NCBI RefSeq assembly: GCF_023544665.1
Contig: NZ_JAMJFL010000007.1
Location: 1 to 64,000 of the forward strand
Direction: 5' to 3'
DNA from: Streptomyces sp. YS415
Lineage (GTDB): Bacteria; Actinomycetota; Actinomycetes; Streptomycetales; Streptomycetaceae
DNA: 64,000 nucleotides
Shown here: positions 39,803 to 49,983 of the stretch, in pieces
Layout of the letters: each line of letters opens with the position of its first letter
How positions within the stretch are numbered: the first letter of the stretch is position 1
Position numbers and translations under genes: made by a program
Notes under the pieces: generated by a model
What the model saw: the letters and a program-made list of their open reading frames with translations, nothing else
Databases searched by the model: none
Told to the model about the DNA's origin: nothing

Positions 39803-41293
39803 CTATGCCCGTGCGCTGCTGCCGCCCTTCGCCGGCTTGGGCAGGGCCACTCTGATCTCCTCCCGCAACTCGTTGATTTTCGGGTACCTGGAGTACTCGG
39901 CGGTCAGCCGGTACATCTGACGCAGCCGGTCCCATGTGCGGTGGGAGGAGTTGGATCCCATCGACATCAGGGCGAGACGGGCGTAGCGGTCGGCCTGTTC
40001 GGGGTCGTCGGCGATGAAGCAGGCGGAGGCCATGGACAGGAAGTCGAAGATCTTCGAGCGCTGCCGCCCGTCGACCCTCAGGGACAGGGCCTTCTCCGCG
40101 TAGTGCTGGGCGTGCACGGCCGCTTGGGGCTCGAACTCCGCCAGCGTGCGGTAGGCCAGGGCCTGCATGCCGTACAGGTCCTCCTCCTTGAAGGTCTGCA
40201 TCCAGCTCGGGGGCGGCACATCGCCCTTGTCGGAGACGAACAGGTCCTCCGCCTGTCCGAGGGTGCGGCGCATCGCCTGGCCCTTGCCCATGGAGGCCTG
40301 AGCCCAGGCCTCGATGGTGTGGAGCATCGCCCGGGTCCGCGGCAGCACCTCGGCGCCGGAGCCGGACTGGGCGAGCTTCATCAGGTCCAGTGCGTCGTCG
40401 GGCCGGCCCAGGTGCACCATCTGGCGAGCCGCTCGGGAGAGCGCCTCCCCGGCACGGGGCCGGTCGCCGCCCTCACGGGCCGCGTGGGCGGCGATGACGA
40501 AGTACTTCTGTGCCGTGGGCTCCAGGCCGACGTCGTGCGACATCCAGCCCGCGAGCACGGCGAGATTGGCGGCGACGCCCCACAGGCGCCGCTGGAGGTG
40601 TTCCGGATGCCGGTAGGCGAGCATGCCGCCCACTTCGTTGAGCTGCCCCACCACCGCCTTGCGTTGCAGCCCGCCACCGCGGGCGGCGTCCCAGGCACGG
40701 AACACCTCTACGGAACGCTCCAGTTCCTCGATCTCCTGCGACCCGATGGGGGCGGCCTCGTAGCGGTCGAACCCAGCGGGGTCGGCGTGCAGGGGATCGT
40801 CGAATCGGGGAGCGTCGGCCTTGAGAGTCGGATCGGAGAGCAGCCAGTCGTGCATGGCGCTGCTGAGTGCGGATCCCGCGGCGAGCGCGGCACCCGCGCC
40901 CACCAAGCCGCGTCGGTTGAGCATGAGGTCCATTCCCGTGAATTCGGTGAGGACCGCAGCTGTCCGTTCGGGCGCCCACGGCACGCCGTCGGGATGTTCC
41001 ACATTCCCGCCGCCCTGCCGTTTCCCTGCACGCCCGTGCCGGACCAGACCGAGGTCCTCGATGGTCACGACACGGCCGAGTCGCTCGGTGAACAGAGCCG
41101 CCAGCACCCGCGGTACCGGATCGCGCGGGATCTCTCCCATGTCGATCCAACGCCGCACCCGCGAGGTGTCGGTCGACAGCTGGGGGTGGCCCATGGCCGC
41201 CGCCTGCCGGTTGACCAGCCTCGCGAGCTCACCCTTGGACCAGCCGGCCAGGCCGAACAGGTCCGCGAGGCGGGAGTTGGGTTGTCCGTTCAC
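39803..41293 (-). CDS. nsdA: NsdA-like developmental regulator with TPR-type repeats
   Basis: A 496-residue protein. The N-terminal part, VNGQPNSRLADLFGLAGWSKGELARLVNRQAAAMG then DTSRVRRWIDMGEIPRDPVPRVLAALFTERLGRVVTIEDLGL, is a helix-turn-helix-like segment characteristic of NsdA and its relatives. From about residue 200 come helical TPR-like repeats (AREGGDRPRAGEALSRAARQMVHLGRPDDALDLMKLA). NsdA is described in S. coelicolor as a negative regulator of differentiation and antibiotic production, about 500 residues long. The GTG at 41293 has GGGGG ahead and starts at the conserved sequence; an in-frame ATG 36 codons upstream is less likely. NsdB-type paralogues cannot be excluded. Confidence 0.8.
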   Translation of the reverse strand: MNGQPNSRLADLFGLAGWSKGELARLVNRQAAAMGHPQLSTDTSRVRRWIDMGEIPRDPVPRVLAALFTERLGRVVTIEDLGLVRHGRAGKRQGGGNVEHPDGVPWAPERTAAVLTEFTGMDLMLNRRGLVGAGAALAAGSALSSAMHDWLLSDPTLKADAPRFDDPLHADPAGFDRYEAAPIGSQEIEELERSVEVFRAWDAARGGGLQRKAVVGQLNEVGGMLAYRHPEHLQRRLWGVAANLAVLAGWMSHDVGLEPTAQKYFVIAAHAAREGGDRPRAGEALSRAARQMVHLGRPDDALDLMKLAQSGSGAEVLPRTRAMLHTIEAWAQASMGKGQAMRRTLGQAEDLFVSDKGDVPPPSWMQTFKEEDLYGMQALAYRTLAEFEPQAAVHAQHYAEKALSLRVDGRQRSKIFDFLSMASACFIADDPEQADRYARLALMSMGSNSSHRTWDRLRQMYRLTAEYSRYPKINELREEIRVALPKPAKGGSSARA

Positions 41294-41354
41294 GTCAAGC
41301 CCCCAGGTTCTCGGCTGAGTTGACAGTAGCCCGGGGAGAGTTGCCGGGCGACTA

Positions 41355-41384
41355 TTCGCCAGGGTTCGCCAGGGTGCGCCAGAT
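41355..41384. repeat. Three tandem 10-bp repeats upstream of the NsdA-like gene
   Basis: TTCGCCAGGG (41355-41364), TTCGCCAGGG (41365-41374) and the degenerate TGCGCCAGAT (41375-41384) are spaced one helical turn apart. They lie 62-91 bp from the NsdA-like start and 163-192 bp from the divergent kinase-like gene. A palindrome TTTGCGCAAA at 41499-41508 lies nearer the latter. Both may be protein-binding sites. Confidence 0.5.
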
Positions 41385-41546
41385 GGTGTGCCACTGGGCA
41401 TCGGGTGTCAGGTAGGAACGCGCCACCCCGACCCGGTCGCCGCTCTGCAAAGGGCGCATTCCCCAGGGTGCATCCGTGCGGCCGGGCCGGGTAGTGCGTT
41501 TGCGCAAAGCAGGCAGTGAAGGCACACGAAGGGATCTGTTTCGCCC

Positions 41547-42689
41547 ATGTACACAGCATCGTCCTCCGTGTCCGCCCCGCCCCGGACGCTGTACACCCGC
41601 CCGGCGGGCAGCGGCCCCTACCTCGACCCCGCCCGCTCGGGTACGGCCCCCGTCATCGGGACGGGCCGTACCCGCCGCGCGACGGGGCTCGGCACCCAAC
41701 CCCTCAGCGGGAGACTCGACTTGTCCGGCCCTCAGGGCGCCCAGCTGCGTACGGCCATCGCGTCGGTGCACCGGATCTGCCCGGAGTTCGCTCCGGTCCA
41801 GGTCCTGCGCCGGAGCGGGCGGTCCGTGCTCCTCGTGGGGACGACAGGACGCAGCACGGCCGTCGCCAAGTGTTTAGTGGATCAATCACCGGTCTGGGCC
41901 GAGCGGATCAGGCACGAAATAGCCGCCTACCGCTCCTTCGTCCGGCACCGCCCCCCGGTGCGGGCGCCCCGGCTGATCGCGGCGGATCCGGACAACTGCA
42001 CGCTGGTCATCGAGCGGATGCCAGGGCGCGTGGCGGCCCTTCAGCGGCACCCGTCCGAGGCCCCGCCCCGCGCGGATGTCAGGGCGGCCCTGGCGGCGAT
42101 CTGCCGACTGAACGCCTGGCGGCCGCCGGCGGGCACCTTCGACGCCCCGCTGGACTACGCCTCGCGCATCTCCCGCTACCACGAACTGGGGCTGCTCACC
42201 GACCGGGACATGGGCGACCTGCAGAAGCTGCTGCACGGCATCGCGCACTCGGCGGGCCGGCAGGGCATGGGCCAGTTCTGCCACGGCGAGGCACTGCTGT
42301 CGAACATCCTGCTCTCACCGGCCGGTCCCGTCCTGGTGGACTGGGAGCATGCGGGCTGGTACCTCCCGGGCTACGACCTGGCCACCCTGTGGTCGGTCCT
42401 CGGGGACGCGCCGGGCGCCCGTCGGCAGATCAGCCAGATCGCCCAGTCGGCGGGTCCGGCCTCACGGGACGCGTTCCTGGTGAACCTGATGCTCGTACTG
42501 ACCCGGGAGATCCGTACCTACGAGACGGCCGTGCAGCGTTCCATGCACGACCCCGCCCCGGCGGCACCGGGCACGGCCCAGCCGGGTGCCGTGCCGTCCG
42601 GCGAGGAACAACGCCTGCTGCTCAGGCGGCTGCACGACGACTGCCAGCTGGCCCGCCGGGCCGTACGCGCCGCGGTCGGCACGCGCTGA
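41547..42689 (+). CDS. Phosphotransferase-family protein with a TTA codon
   Basis: A 380-residue protein with the aminoglycoside-phosphotransferase/choline-kinase-like fold. [28 protein letters not shown] is the inter-lobe region, [32 protein letters not shown] the catalytic loop (HGEALLSN, usually HGDLHxxN, so Glu replaces the catalytic Asp) and the metal-binding region. Codon 110 is TTA (41874-41876), which makes translation dependent on the bldA tRNA. It is divergent from the NsdA-like gene. Substrate unknown; catalysis is doubtful because of the Asp-to-Glu change. No clear Shine-Dalgarno sequence precedes the ATG. Confidence 0.8.
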   Translation: MYTASSSVSAPPRTLYTRPAGSGPYLDPARSGTAPVIGTGRTRRATGLGTQPLSGRLDLSGPQGAQLRTAIASVHRICPEFAPVQVLRRSGRSVLLVGTTGRSTAVAKCLVDQSPVWAERIRHEIAAYRSFVRHRPPVRAPRLIAADPDNCTLVIERMPGRVAALQRHPSEAPPRADVRAALAAICRLNAWRPPAGTFDAPLDYASRISRYHELGLLTDRDMGDLQKLLHGIAHSAGRQGMGQFCHGEALLSNILLSPAGPVLVDWEHAGWYLPGYDLATLWSVLGDAPGARRQISQIAQSAGPASRDAFLVNLMLVLTREIRTYETAVQRSMHDPAPAAPGTAQPGAVPSGEEQRLLLRRLHDDCQLARRAVRAAVGTR

Positions 42690-42701
42690 AGGGAACGGCG
42701 G

Positions 42702-42736
42702 GCCGCGGTGCGCCCTGAACGGGGACGCACCGCGGC
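42702..42736 (+). terminator. Intergenic stem-loop terminator
   Basis: GCCGCGGTGCG (42702-42712) pairs perfectly with CGCACCGCGGC (42726-42736) over a 13-nt loop. It starts 13 bp after the kinase-like gene's stop, with TCTT following. Confidence 0.65.
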
Positions 42737-42861
42737 TCTTCGTATGCCCGCCTCTTCGCCTGCTCCTGGGCATGATTGACGGATCGTCGGCAGGCCGGTA
42801 GCACGGACGCATGGCCCGGCCCCGCACGGCTCATCGCGCCCGACCGTCCCAGGAGGCTGCA

Positions 42862-44799
42862 TTGCGACGATCCGTCACCGCCCTGAAGAAAGCCGCCGGT
42901 CCGCTGGCCTGCGCCGCCCTGGTGCTCCCGCTGCTCGGCGCGGCCCCTGCCCCGGCCCGGCCGCCCGCACCGCTTCTGCAGTCGGCGTTCTCCTCCGCCG
43001 CGAGCGAGTACGGCGTGCCGCGCAGTGTGCTGCTGGGCGTCTCCTATCTCCAGTCCCGTTGGGACACGCACGCCGGAGCGCCGAGTGTGACGGGCGGCTA
43101 CGGCCCGATGCATCTGACCGACGCCCGGACCGCGCTGGCCGGCGCGGCCCATCACAGCGAGGGCGCGGAGGACGCCCGCGGCGACGAGGCCCGCGCCGCG
43201 CTCGTCCCCGAGGAACGGATTCCCGAGGCCGGTGAGATCCCGGCGCGGCTGCGGACGCTGCCCCGCGCGGCGGAGCTGACCGGTCTGAGCGCCGAACGGC
43301 TGCGCACGGACCCCGCCGCCAACGTGGCGGGCGGTGCCGCGCTGCTCGCCGCCGCCCAGCGGAGCCTGGGCGAACCGCTGAGCGCGGATCCGGCGGACTG
43401 GTACGGCGCAGTGGCCCTGTTCTCCGGCGCCGACGACCGCGCCACGGCGGCGGCGTACGCGAACGACGTCTACGACGTGATCCGCACCGGCGGCGAGCGC
43501 CGCACGGACGCCGGCCAGCAGGTCGTCCTGGCGGCCCGGCCGGACCTGGCGCCCGACACCCGCACCCTCCAGGCCGCGGGGCTGCGCGCCCCGGCCGCCG
43601 GGGACACGGAGTGCCCGGCGTCGGTGTCCTGCGAGTGGATCCCAGCGCCGTACGAGGAGTTCGGGGACGGCGACTACGGCAACCACGACCTGGGGAACCG
43701 CCCGGGGTCCCAGAGCATCGACTACATCGTCGTGCACGACACCGAAGGCGCCTGGGAGGGTGTGCTCAGGCTCGTCCAGGACCCGACCTACGTCTCCTGG
43801 AACTACTCCCTGCGCTCCACCGACGGCCATGTCGCCCAGCATCTGAAGGCGAAGGACGTCGGCTGGCACGCGGGCAACTGGTACGTCAACGCCAAGTCGA
43901 TCGGCCTGGAGCACGAGGGGTTCCTGGCGAACCCGGACGCCTGGTACACGGAGGCGATGTACCGCTCCTCGGCCCGGCTGGTGAAGTACCTGGCCAAGAA
44001 GTACGACATCCCGCTGGACCGCCAGCACATCCTCGGCCATGACACGGTGCCGGGACCGACCGGCGCGACGATCAGGACCATGCACACCGACCCGGGCCCG
44101 TACTGGGACTGGCAGCACTACTTCGAGCTGCTCGACCGGCCGTTCGAAGCGACCGCCGGGAAGAGGGGCGGCATGGTGACGATCCGCCCGGACTACGCCA
44201 CGCACCGCCCCGCGTACACGGGCTGCACGGCGGCGGGCGAGCCCTGCGCGCCCCACGGTTCGAGCGCGGTCCGGCTGCGCTCCGGGCCGGGGACGTCGTA
44301 CCCCTTGATCAAGGACATCGGACTGGGGACGACCCCGTCCGCGGGGGTGAACGACCTGTCCTCCCGGGTCTCCACCGGGCAGCAGTACGCGGTCGCCGGG
44401 CGGGACGGGGACTGGACGGCGATCTGGTACCTGGGCCAGAAGGCCTGGTTCCACAACCCGGCGAAAAGGCCGACCGCCGTGCACGCGACGGGCCTGGTGG
44501 TGACCCCGAAGGACGGTCTGGAGGAGGTCCCGGTCTACGGGCGGGCCTATCCGGAAGCGTCCGCCTACCCGGAGGGAGTACCCGCCCAGCCGGTGTCGCC
44601 GCTGCCCTACCGGCTGCCGAAGGGCCAGAAGTACGTGGTCGGGGACAAGGTGCCCGGCCAGTACTACTACGCCGTCACCTTCGACGAGGCCGCGCACCGG
44701 GTGGTGACCGGGAAGGAGCTGTACTACGAGATCCAGTTCGGTCACCGGGTGGCGTTCGTGCGGGCCGCGGACGTCGAGGTCGGGTCCGCGGCCGAGTAG
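42862..44799 (+). CDS. Secreted N-acetylmuramoyl-L-alanine amidase with SLT-like and SH3 regions
   Basis: A 645-residue exported cell-wall enzyme. The start is TTG at 42862 because AGGAGG stands 5 nt before it and the signal peptide (LRRSVTALKKAAGPLACAALVLPLLG) starts there; an in-frame ATG 17 codons earlier adds only polar residues. An SLT-like module at about 40-75 (ASEYGVPRSVLLGVSYLQSRWD, GGYGPMHLTD) has Gln where a lytic transglycosylase has its catalytic Glu. The amidase_2 domain follows: SIDYIVVHDTEGAW, GWHAGNWYVNAKSIGLEHEG, ILGHDTVPG, MHTDPGPYWDW (zinc His residues). SH3-like regions follow (SSAVRLRSGPGTSYPLI). It cleaves the MurNAc-L-Ala bond. Confidence 0.88.
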   Translation: MRRSVTALKKAAGPLACAALVLPLLGAAPAPARPPAPLLQSAFSSAASEYGVPRSVLLGVSYLQSRWDTHAGAPSVTGGYGPMHLTDARTALAGAAHHSEGAEDARGDEARAALVPEERIPEAGEIPARLRTLPRAAELTGLSAERLRTDPAANVAGGAALLAAAQRSLGEPLSADPADWYGAVALFSGADDRATAAAYANDVYDVIRTGGERRTDAGQQVVLAARPDLAPDTRTLQAAGLRAPAAGDTECPASVSCEWIPAPYEEFGDGDYGNHDLGNRPGSQSIDYIVVHDTEGAWEGVLRLVQDPTYVSWNYSLRSTDGHVAQHLKAKDVGWHAGNWYVNAKSIGLEHEGFLANPDAWYTEAMYRSSARLVKYLAKKYDIPLDRQHILGHDTVPGPTGATIRTMHTDPGPYWDWQHYFELLDRPFEATAGKRGGMVTIRPDYATHRPAYTGCTAAGEPCAPHGSSAVRLRSGPGTSYPLIKDIGLGTTPSAGVNDLSSRVSTGQQYAVAGRDGDWTAIWYLGQKAWFHNPAKRPTAVHATGLVVTPKDGLEEVPVYGRAYPEASAYPEGVPAQPVSPLPYRLPKGQKYVVGDKVPGQYYYAVTFDEAAHRVVTGKELYYEIQFGHRVAFVRAADVEVGSAAE

Positions 44800-44810
44800 C
44801 GAGCCGCCCC

Positions 44811-45308
44811 TCAGCCCTGCTGGAACAGCTCCGCGGGGAGCGGCTTCAGCAGGGCGTAGAGGTCGTCGGTGATGGGGCGGTCCCAGGCGGCGATGGTCAC
44901 CAGGACGTTGTCGCTGCGGTCGAACTGCACGCAGGAGATCCGGCTCTCCGACAGCTTCAGGCGGCGCACGATCAGGAGGTTGTCACCTTGCATCACCGGC
45001 ACGTCCTCGGTGCCGACGACGGTGATCTCCTCGTCGTTCTCCAGCGCCAGCAGCAGCTGGGCGACCTCGAAGGGGATCTCTCCCTCGGCGATGTCACGGG
45101 CCGGGGAGCCCTCCGGCAGATTGCCGATGATCATTGCGGGACCGCGGCCGCCGAACAGGTCATAGCGCAGGAAGACGCCCTGGCAGCTGCCGTCGGGGGC
45201 GGGCAGCAGCCCGGCGCCCAGATTGCCGGGCCAGTCGCCCGGATCCATGGCCAGTACGTCGAAGTCGGGCCCGGCGGGCGTGGCGCTGCGGCGGCGGAGG
45301 AACGACAT
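44811..45308 (-). CDS. Conserved actinobacterial protein of unknown function
   Basis: A 165-residue acidic soluble protein without recognised domains. It begins SFLRRRSATPAGPDFDVLAMDPGDWPGNLGAGLLPAPDGS and later has GPAMIIGNLPEGSPARDIAEGEIPFEVAQLLLALENDEEITVVG. No signal peptide or TM segment is visible. The ATG at 45308 is chosen; in-frame starts at 45317 and 45350 are possible. It is convergent with the amidase gene, 11 bp apart. I recognise it only as a protein type seen in Streptomyces genomes, with no known function. Confidence 0.7.
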   Translation of the reverse strand: MSFLRRRSATPAGPDFDVLAMDPGDWPGNLGAGLLPAPDGSCQGVFLRYDLFGGRGPAMIIGNLPEGSPARDIAEGEIPFEVAQLLLALENDEEITVVGTEDVPVMQGDNLLIVRRLKLSESRISCVQFDRSDNVLVTIAAWDRPITDDLYALLKPLPAELFQQG

Positions 45309-45435
45309 GCCGCCCATGCTACTTGGCCGTGCGCCCTCCTGGGCTGCCACCCGGTGCCGTCTGCCGGGTGCGGCACCGGCGTGGTCCGTCGCCCGGTTCC
45401 CCGCTCACCGAGCGGCGCTTTCGGTCCGCCCCGCG

Positions 45436-46341
45436 TCACTCCTCCGGCGGGGACGGGGGCACCACCGCGACCGGGCTCGCCGCGTGCAGCAGGACGGCCT
45501 GGGTGACGGAGCCGAGCAGCCGGGCCGGGGCCAGCAGGCGGCGCCGGTGGCGGCCGACGACGACCAGGTCCGCGTCCTTGGAGGCGGCGACGAGATGGCC
45601 GGCCGCGTCGCCCGGGGCCACGTACGGTTCGGCGGCGACGTCCGGGTAGCGGGCGGTGTGCGGTGCGAGGAAGCCCTCCACCAGGGCGCGGGTCTCGTTC
45701 TCGACGGCCCGGTCGTCGACGGGCGGGGGCACGATCTGGGCGGGGGCAGCCGTCCAGATCTGTACCGGGGACGGGTAGGCGGCCACCACCTGCAGACGGG
45801 CCTCGCGCCGGGCGGCCTCGGCGAAGGCGAAGCCGAGGACGGCCTCGTCGGAGCTGTCGACCTGGAGGCCGACCACGACTCTGGGCCCGGGTGCGGCCGG
45901 TGCGCCCTCGTGGACCTCGCGTCCGGGCCGGGGCACCACCACGACGGGGCACTCGGCGTCCCGGGCGGCGGCCATGCCGTTGGAGCCGAGGATCAGGCTG
46001 GCGAAGCCGCCCCGGCCCCGGGAGCCCAGCACCAGCAGCTGGGCGGTGGCGCCCAGTTCGGACAGTACGGCGCCGGGGGCGCCCTCCAGGGCGACGTACT
46101 CCGTGTCCGGCTGCTCCGGCACGGCGGCCAGGTGGGCGCGGACCTGGCCGAGGACCGGATCCTCCTCCGCCACGGGCGGTCCCGCGACGAGGACGTCGGC
46201 CTGCATCCAGGCCGCGTACTGCCGCACGTGGACCACGCGCAGCGGTGCCTGGCGGCGGCGGGCGGTGTCGAGGGCCCAGTCCAGGGCCCGCAGGCTGTCG
46301 TCCGAACCGTCGACCGCGGCGATGACCGGCAGGGTGCTCAT
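45436..46341 (-). CDS. Universal stress protein with two Usp domains
   Basis: A 301-residue protein with two tandem Usp domains. The first starts LPVIAAVDGSDDSLRALDWALDTARRRQAPLRVVHV and ends VLGSRGRGGFASLILGSNGMAAARDAECPVVVV; the second runs PRVVVGLQVDSSDEAVLGFAFAEAARREARLQVVA to LVVVGRHRRRLLAPARLLGSVTQAVLLHAASPVAVV. The G-x-x-G-x(9)-G-(S/T) ATP-binding motif is kept in the first domain and weaker in the second (GRHRRR..GSV). Such tandem proteins are common in Streptomyces stress regulons. Confidence 0.9.
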   Translation of the reverse strand: MSTLPVIAAVDGSDDSLRALDWALDTARRRQAPLRVVHVRQYAAWMQADVLVAGPPVAEEDPVLGQVRAHLAAVPEQPDTEYVALEGAPGAVLSELGATAQLLVLGSRGRGGFASLILGSNGMAAARDAECPVVVVPRPGREVHEGAPAAPGPRVVVGLQVDSSDEAVLGFAFAEAARREARLQVVAAYPSPVQIWTAAPAQIVPPPVDDRAVENETRALVEGFLAPHTARYPDVAAEPYVAPGDAAGHLVAASKDADLVVVGRHRRRLLAPARLLGSVTQAVLLHAASPVAVVPPSPPEE

Positions 46342-46491
46342 GGGTTCCTCGCTTCCCGAGTACGACCGTCCCCCTCCCGGGTCAGCCTGGCTCAGGGGCC
46401 GGTCCCGGGAGGGTGGTGGAGGTCGCGTGTCCGGAAAAACGGGCGGAACACCCCCGGATCGGCTCGCCGGACGGGGTCCGGCGGGGGCGGC

Positions 46492-46734
46492 TCAGGTGAG
46501 GTCGAACTCTCCCTCCCGTGCGCCCGACACGAAGGCCCCCCACTCGGCGGGGGTGAAGATCAGCGAAGGGCTCTGTGGGCGGCCGCTGTTGCGCATCGCG
46601 ATGAAACCCTCGACAAAGGCGATCTGAACGTCCCCCAGACCGCGACTGCTCGAGTGCCACTCGGCGCTGCTGAGGTCCAGCTCCGGCTTGTCCCAGCCCG
46701 TGAGCGGCTGCTGCTGGATGGTGCTCTCGGCCAC
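46492..46734 (-). CDS. DUF397 family protein
   Basis: An 80-residue protein with the complete DUF397 pattern: WHSSSRGLGDVQIAFVEGFIAMRNSGRPQSPSLIFTPAEWGAFVSGAREGEFDL. These small Streptomyces proteins usually sit beside an XRE-type regulator, and some pairs act as anti-sigma- or toxin-antitoxin-like systems. No XRE gene is adjacent here, so this copy is solitary. Its role is unknown. Confidence 0.85.
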   Translation of the reverse strand: MAESTIQQQPLTGWDKPELDLSSAEWHSSSRGLGDVQIAFVEGFIAMRNSGRPQSPSLIFTPAEWGAFVSGAREGEFDLT

Positions 46735-46829
46735 GTCCGTGCTCCTCCCGGTTCGTCGTCCGCGGCCAGCCTAGCGATCGGTCCCGGGTGCCGACAGGCC
46801 ACGTGAGGGGGACCCTTCGCGCAGCCCGC

Positions 46830-47992
<1,163 letters not shown>

Positions 47993-47996
<4 letters not shown>

Positions 47997-49036
47997 CGCG
48001 GATCCCCTTCCAGTACGGCGACCAGGTTCTGTTGCAGGCAGGGGCCGGAAGTGGCGTGGCCGAGGGCCCGCTCGGACTCGCCCCGGTGGATGCCGGCGGC
48101 GGCCTCTCCGATGCGGATCAGCCCGGCGGCCATGACCGGGTTCGCGGCGAGGGCGCCGCCGGAGGGGTTGACGCGCACGCTGTCGTCGAGCCGGAGCGCC
48201 TTGCGCAGGACGACCTCCTGGGCGGTGAAGGGCGCGTGCAGCTCGGCGGTGTCGACGGGCCGGGCGAAGGCGCCGGCCCGCTCGGCGGCGAGGCGGGTGG
48301 AGGGCGAGTCGGTGAGGTCGCGGACGCCGAGGGAGTGGGCCTCGATGCGGTGGTCGATCCCGCGGATCCAGGCGGGCCGCGCGCACAGGTCCCGGGCGCG
48401 GTTCCCGGCGGCGAGGATCACGGCGGCGGCGCCGTCGCCGATGGGCGGGCAGTCCCCGGTGCGCAGCGGGCGTACGAGGTAGTCGCCGTGCGGCACCGGA
48501 CCCCGTAGCTGTGCGTGCGGGTTGCCGGTCGCCCGGCTGCGGGCGGCGATCGTCGCGAGCCGGGGTTCGTCCGTCTCGCCCGCGTCGATGAGGGCCTGGG
48601 CCTGGAGGGCGGCGAGGGCGACGGAGTCCGGCCACAGGGGGGCGACGTAGTACGGGTCGAGCTGGCGGGTGAGGACGTCGCGGAGGGGGCCCGGGGAGGA
48701 CTTGCCGTAGGAGTAGACGAGGGCGGTGTCCGCGTCGCCGGTGAGGAGTTTGATCCAGGCCTCATACAGGGCCCAGGCGCCGTCCATCTCGACGTGGGAC
48801 TCGGAGATGGGGGGCCAGGCGCCCACCCCGTCGAGGGCGAGGGTGAAGGAGAAGGCGCGGCCCGCCAGGTAGTCGCTGGAGCCGGAGCAGGTGAAGCCGA
48901 TGTCGGCGGTCTTGAGCCCGGTCCGGTCCAGGACCCGGTGCAGGACGGGCATCAGCATCTCGACCTCGGAGAGGTCGTCGCTGGTGCGCCGGTGGTCGGT
49001 CTGGGCGAAGGCGACGACGGCGATCTCGCGGGTCAC
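47993..49036 (-). CDS. Thiolase-domain protein (second Ltp-like subunit)
   Basis: A 347-residue thiolase-like protein. REIAVVAFAQTDHRRTSDDLSEVEMLMPVLHRVLDRTGLKTADIGFTCSGSSDYLAG is the N-terminal half, and VNPSGGALAANPVMAAGLIRIGEAAAGIHRGESERALGHATSGPCLQQNLVAVLEG the C-terminal. The GTG start at 49036 overlaps the DUF35 stop (GTGA). In known systems two such subunits and a DUF35 protein form a complex. It is the third gene of the four-gene minus-strand operon. Confidence 0.85.
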
Positions 49037-49974
49037 AGCAGCTCCCGGTAGGTGTCGTAGTCCGCGTCGGGTTCGCCGGTGGGCCGGTAGTGGTCGGGGT
49101 AGCGGGAGCCCTCGGTCCATACCGGTTCCACCCGCAGTCCCATGCGGACCTGGTCGTAGGGGATGCCGGCGATCCGGCCGTGCAGGGCGAGCCCGGCGCC
49201 GTCCAGGGCGATGTGCGCGTAGACGTAGGGGACGTCGATGTCGAGGTTCTTGGCCTTGATGTTGACGATGCAGAAGGTGGTGACGGTGCCGTGCGGACCC
49301 ACGTCGACCTGCTCGGTGGTGGCGACCCCGCAGGTGGGGCAGGCGCCCCGGGGCGGGACGTACACCTTGTGGCAGGAGGGGCAGCGTTCGCCGACGTTGC
49401 GGTGGTCGGCGAGGGCGTTGATGTAGGCGGTCTGCGCCCGGCCGGGCGCGTAGGTGTAGTCGAGCCGGGCGGGGGCGACGATGCCGGTGACCATGTCCTC
49501 GAACCGGCCGGTGTGACGGCCGGGCCGGGCGGGGTCGCCGTCGTACGGCTCGAAGCAGGCGATGTCGGTGATGGCGCCGGTGCGGCCCTCGGCCCAGCGG
49601 ACGCGGACGCGCAGGCCGGTGCGGACGGCGTCGGGGCCGGGGGCGTCGAGGGCGTGCAGGAGGGCGGTGTCGGCGCCGTCGAGGCGGACCAGGACCCAGG
49701 CGAAGGGGGTGTCCAGGGGCTGGCCGCGGCGGGGTTCGTGGTTCCAGGCCCAGGTGGTGACGGTGCCGGTGGGGGCCACCTCGACGAGGTCGCGGATCTC
49801 CTCGGCGGTGACCGGGTCGTACTCGACGGGCGGGACGAGGGTGCGGCCGTCGGTGGTGCGCACGCCGAGGACGACGCGTTCGCGCAGGCCGGTGAGGAAG
49901 GCGCTCTGGACGGGGCCGAGGGAGCGGGTGAAGGGGAACTCGACGACGAGGGGGGCTTTGAGGACTTCGGGCAC
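49033..49974 (-). CDS. DUF35/OB-fold zinc-ribbon acyl-CoA-associated protein
   Basis: A 313-residue protein built of two OB-fold/DUF35 units. The zinc ribbon is CPSCHKVYVPPRGACPTCG near residues 195-215, followed by VTTFCIVNIKAKNLDIDVPYVYAHIALDGAG, the usual OB-fold strand set. The N-terminal half (TVTTWAWNHEPRRGQPLDTPFAWVLVRLDGADT) is a second, zinc-less OB unit. DUF35 proteins partner with Ltp-type thiolases in sterol or fatty acyl catabolism, and both partners are encoded immediately downstream. The stop overlaps the next gene's start. Confidence 0.87.
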   Translation of the reverse strand: MPEVLKAPLVVEFPFTRSLGPVQSAFLTGLRERVVLGVRTTDGRTLVPPVEYDPVTAEEIRDLVEVAPTGTVTTWAWNHEPRRGQPLDTPFAWVLVRLDGADTALLHALDAPGPDAVRTGLRVRVRWAEGRTGAITDIACFEPYDGDPARPGRHTGRFEDMVTGIVAPARLDYTYAPGRAQTAYINALADHRNVGERCPSCHKVYVPPRGACPTCGVATTEQVDVGPHGTVTTFCIVNIKAKNLDIDVPYVYAHIALDGAGLALHGRIAGIPYDQVRMGLRVEPVWTEGSRYPDHYRPTGEPDADYDTYRELL

Positions 49975-49983
49975 GGGAGCTCC

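Noticed and set aside
45361..45435. Possible small gene between the unknown-function gene and the Usp gene
   Set aside because: No start codon with a ribosome site and no conserved-looking peptide.
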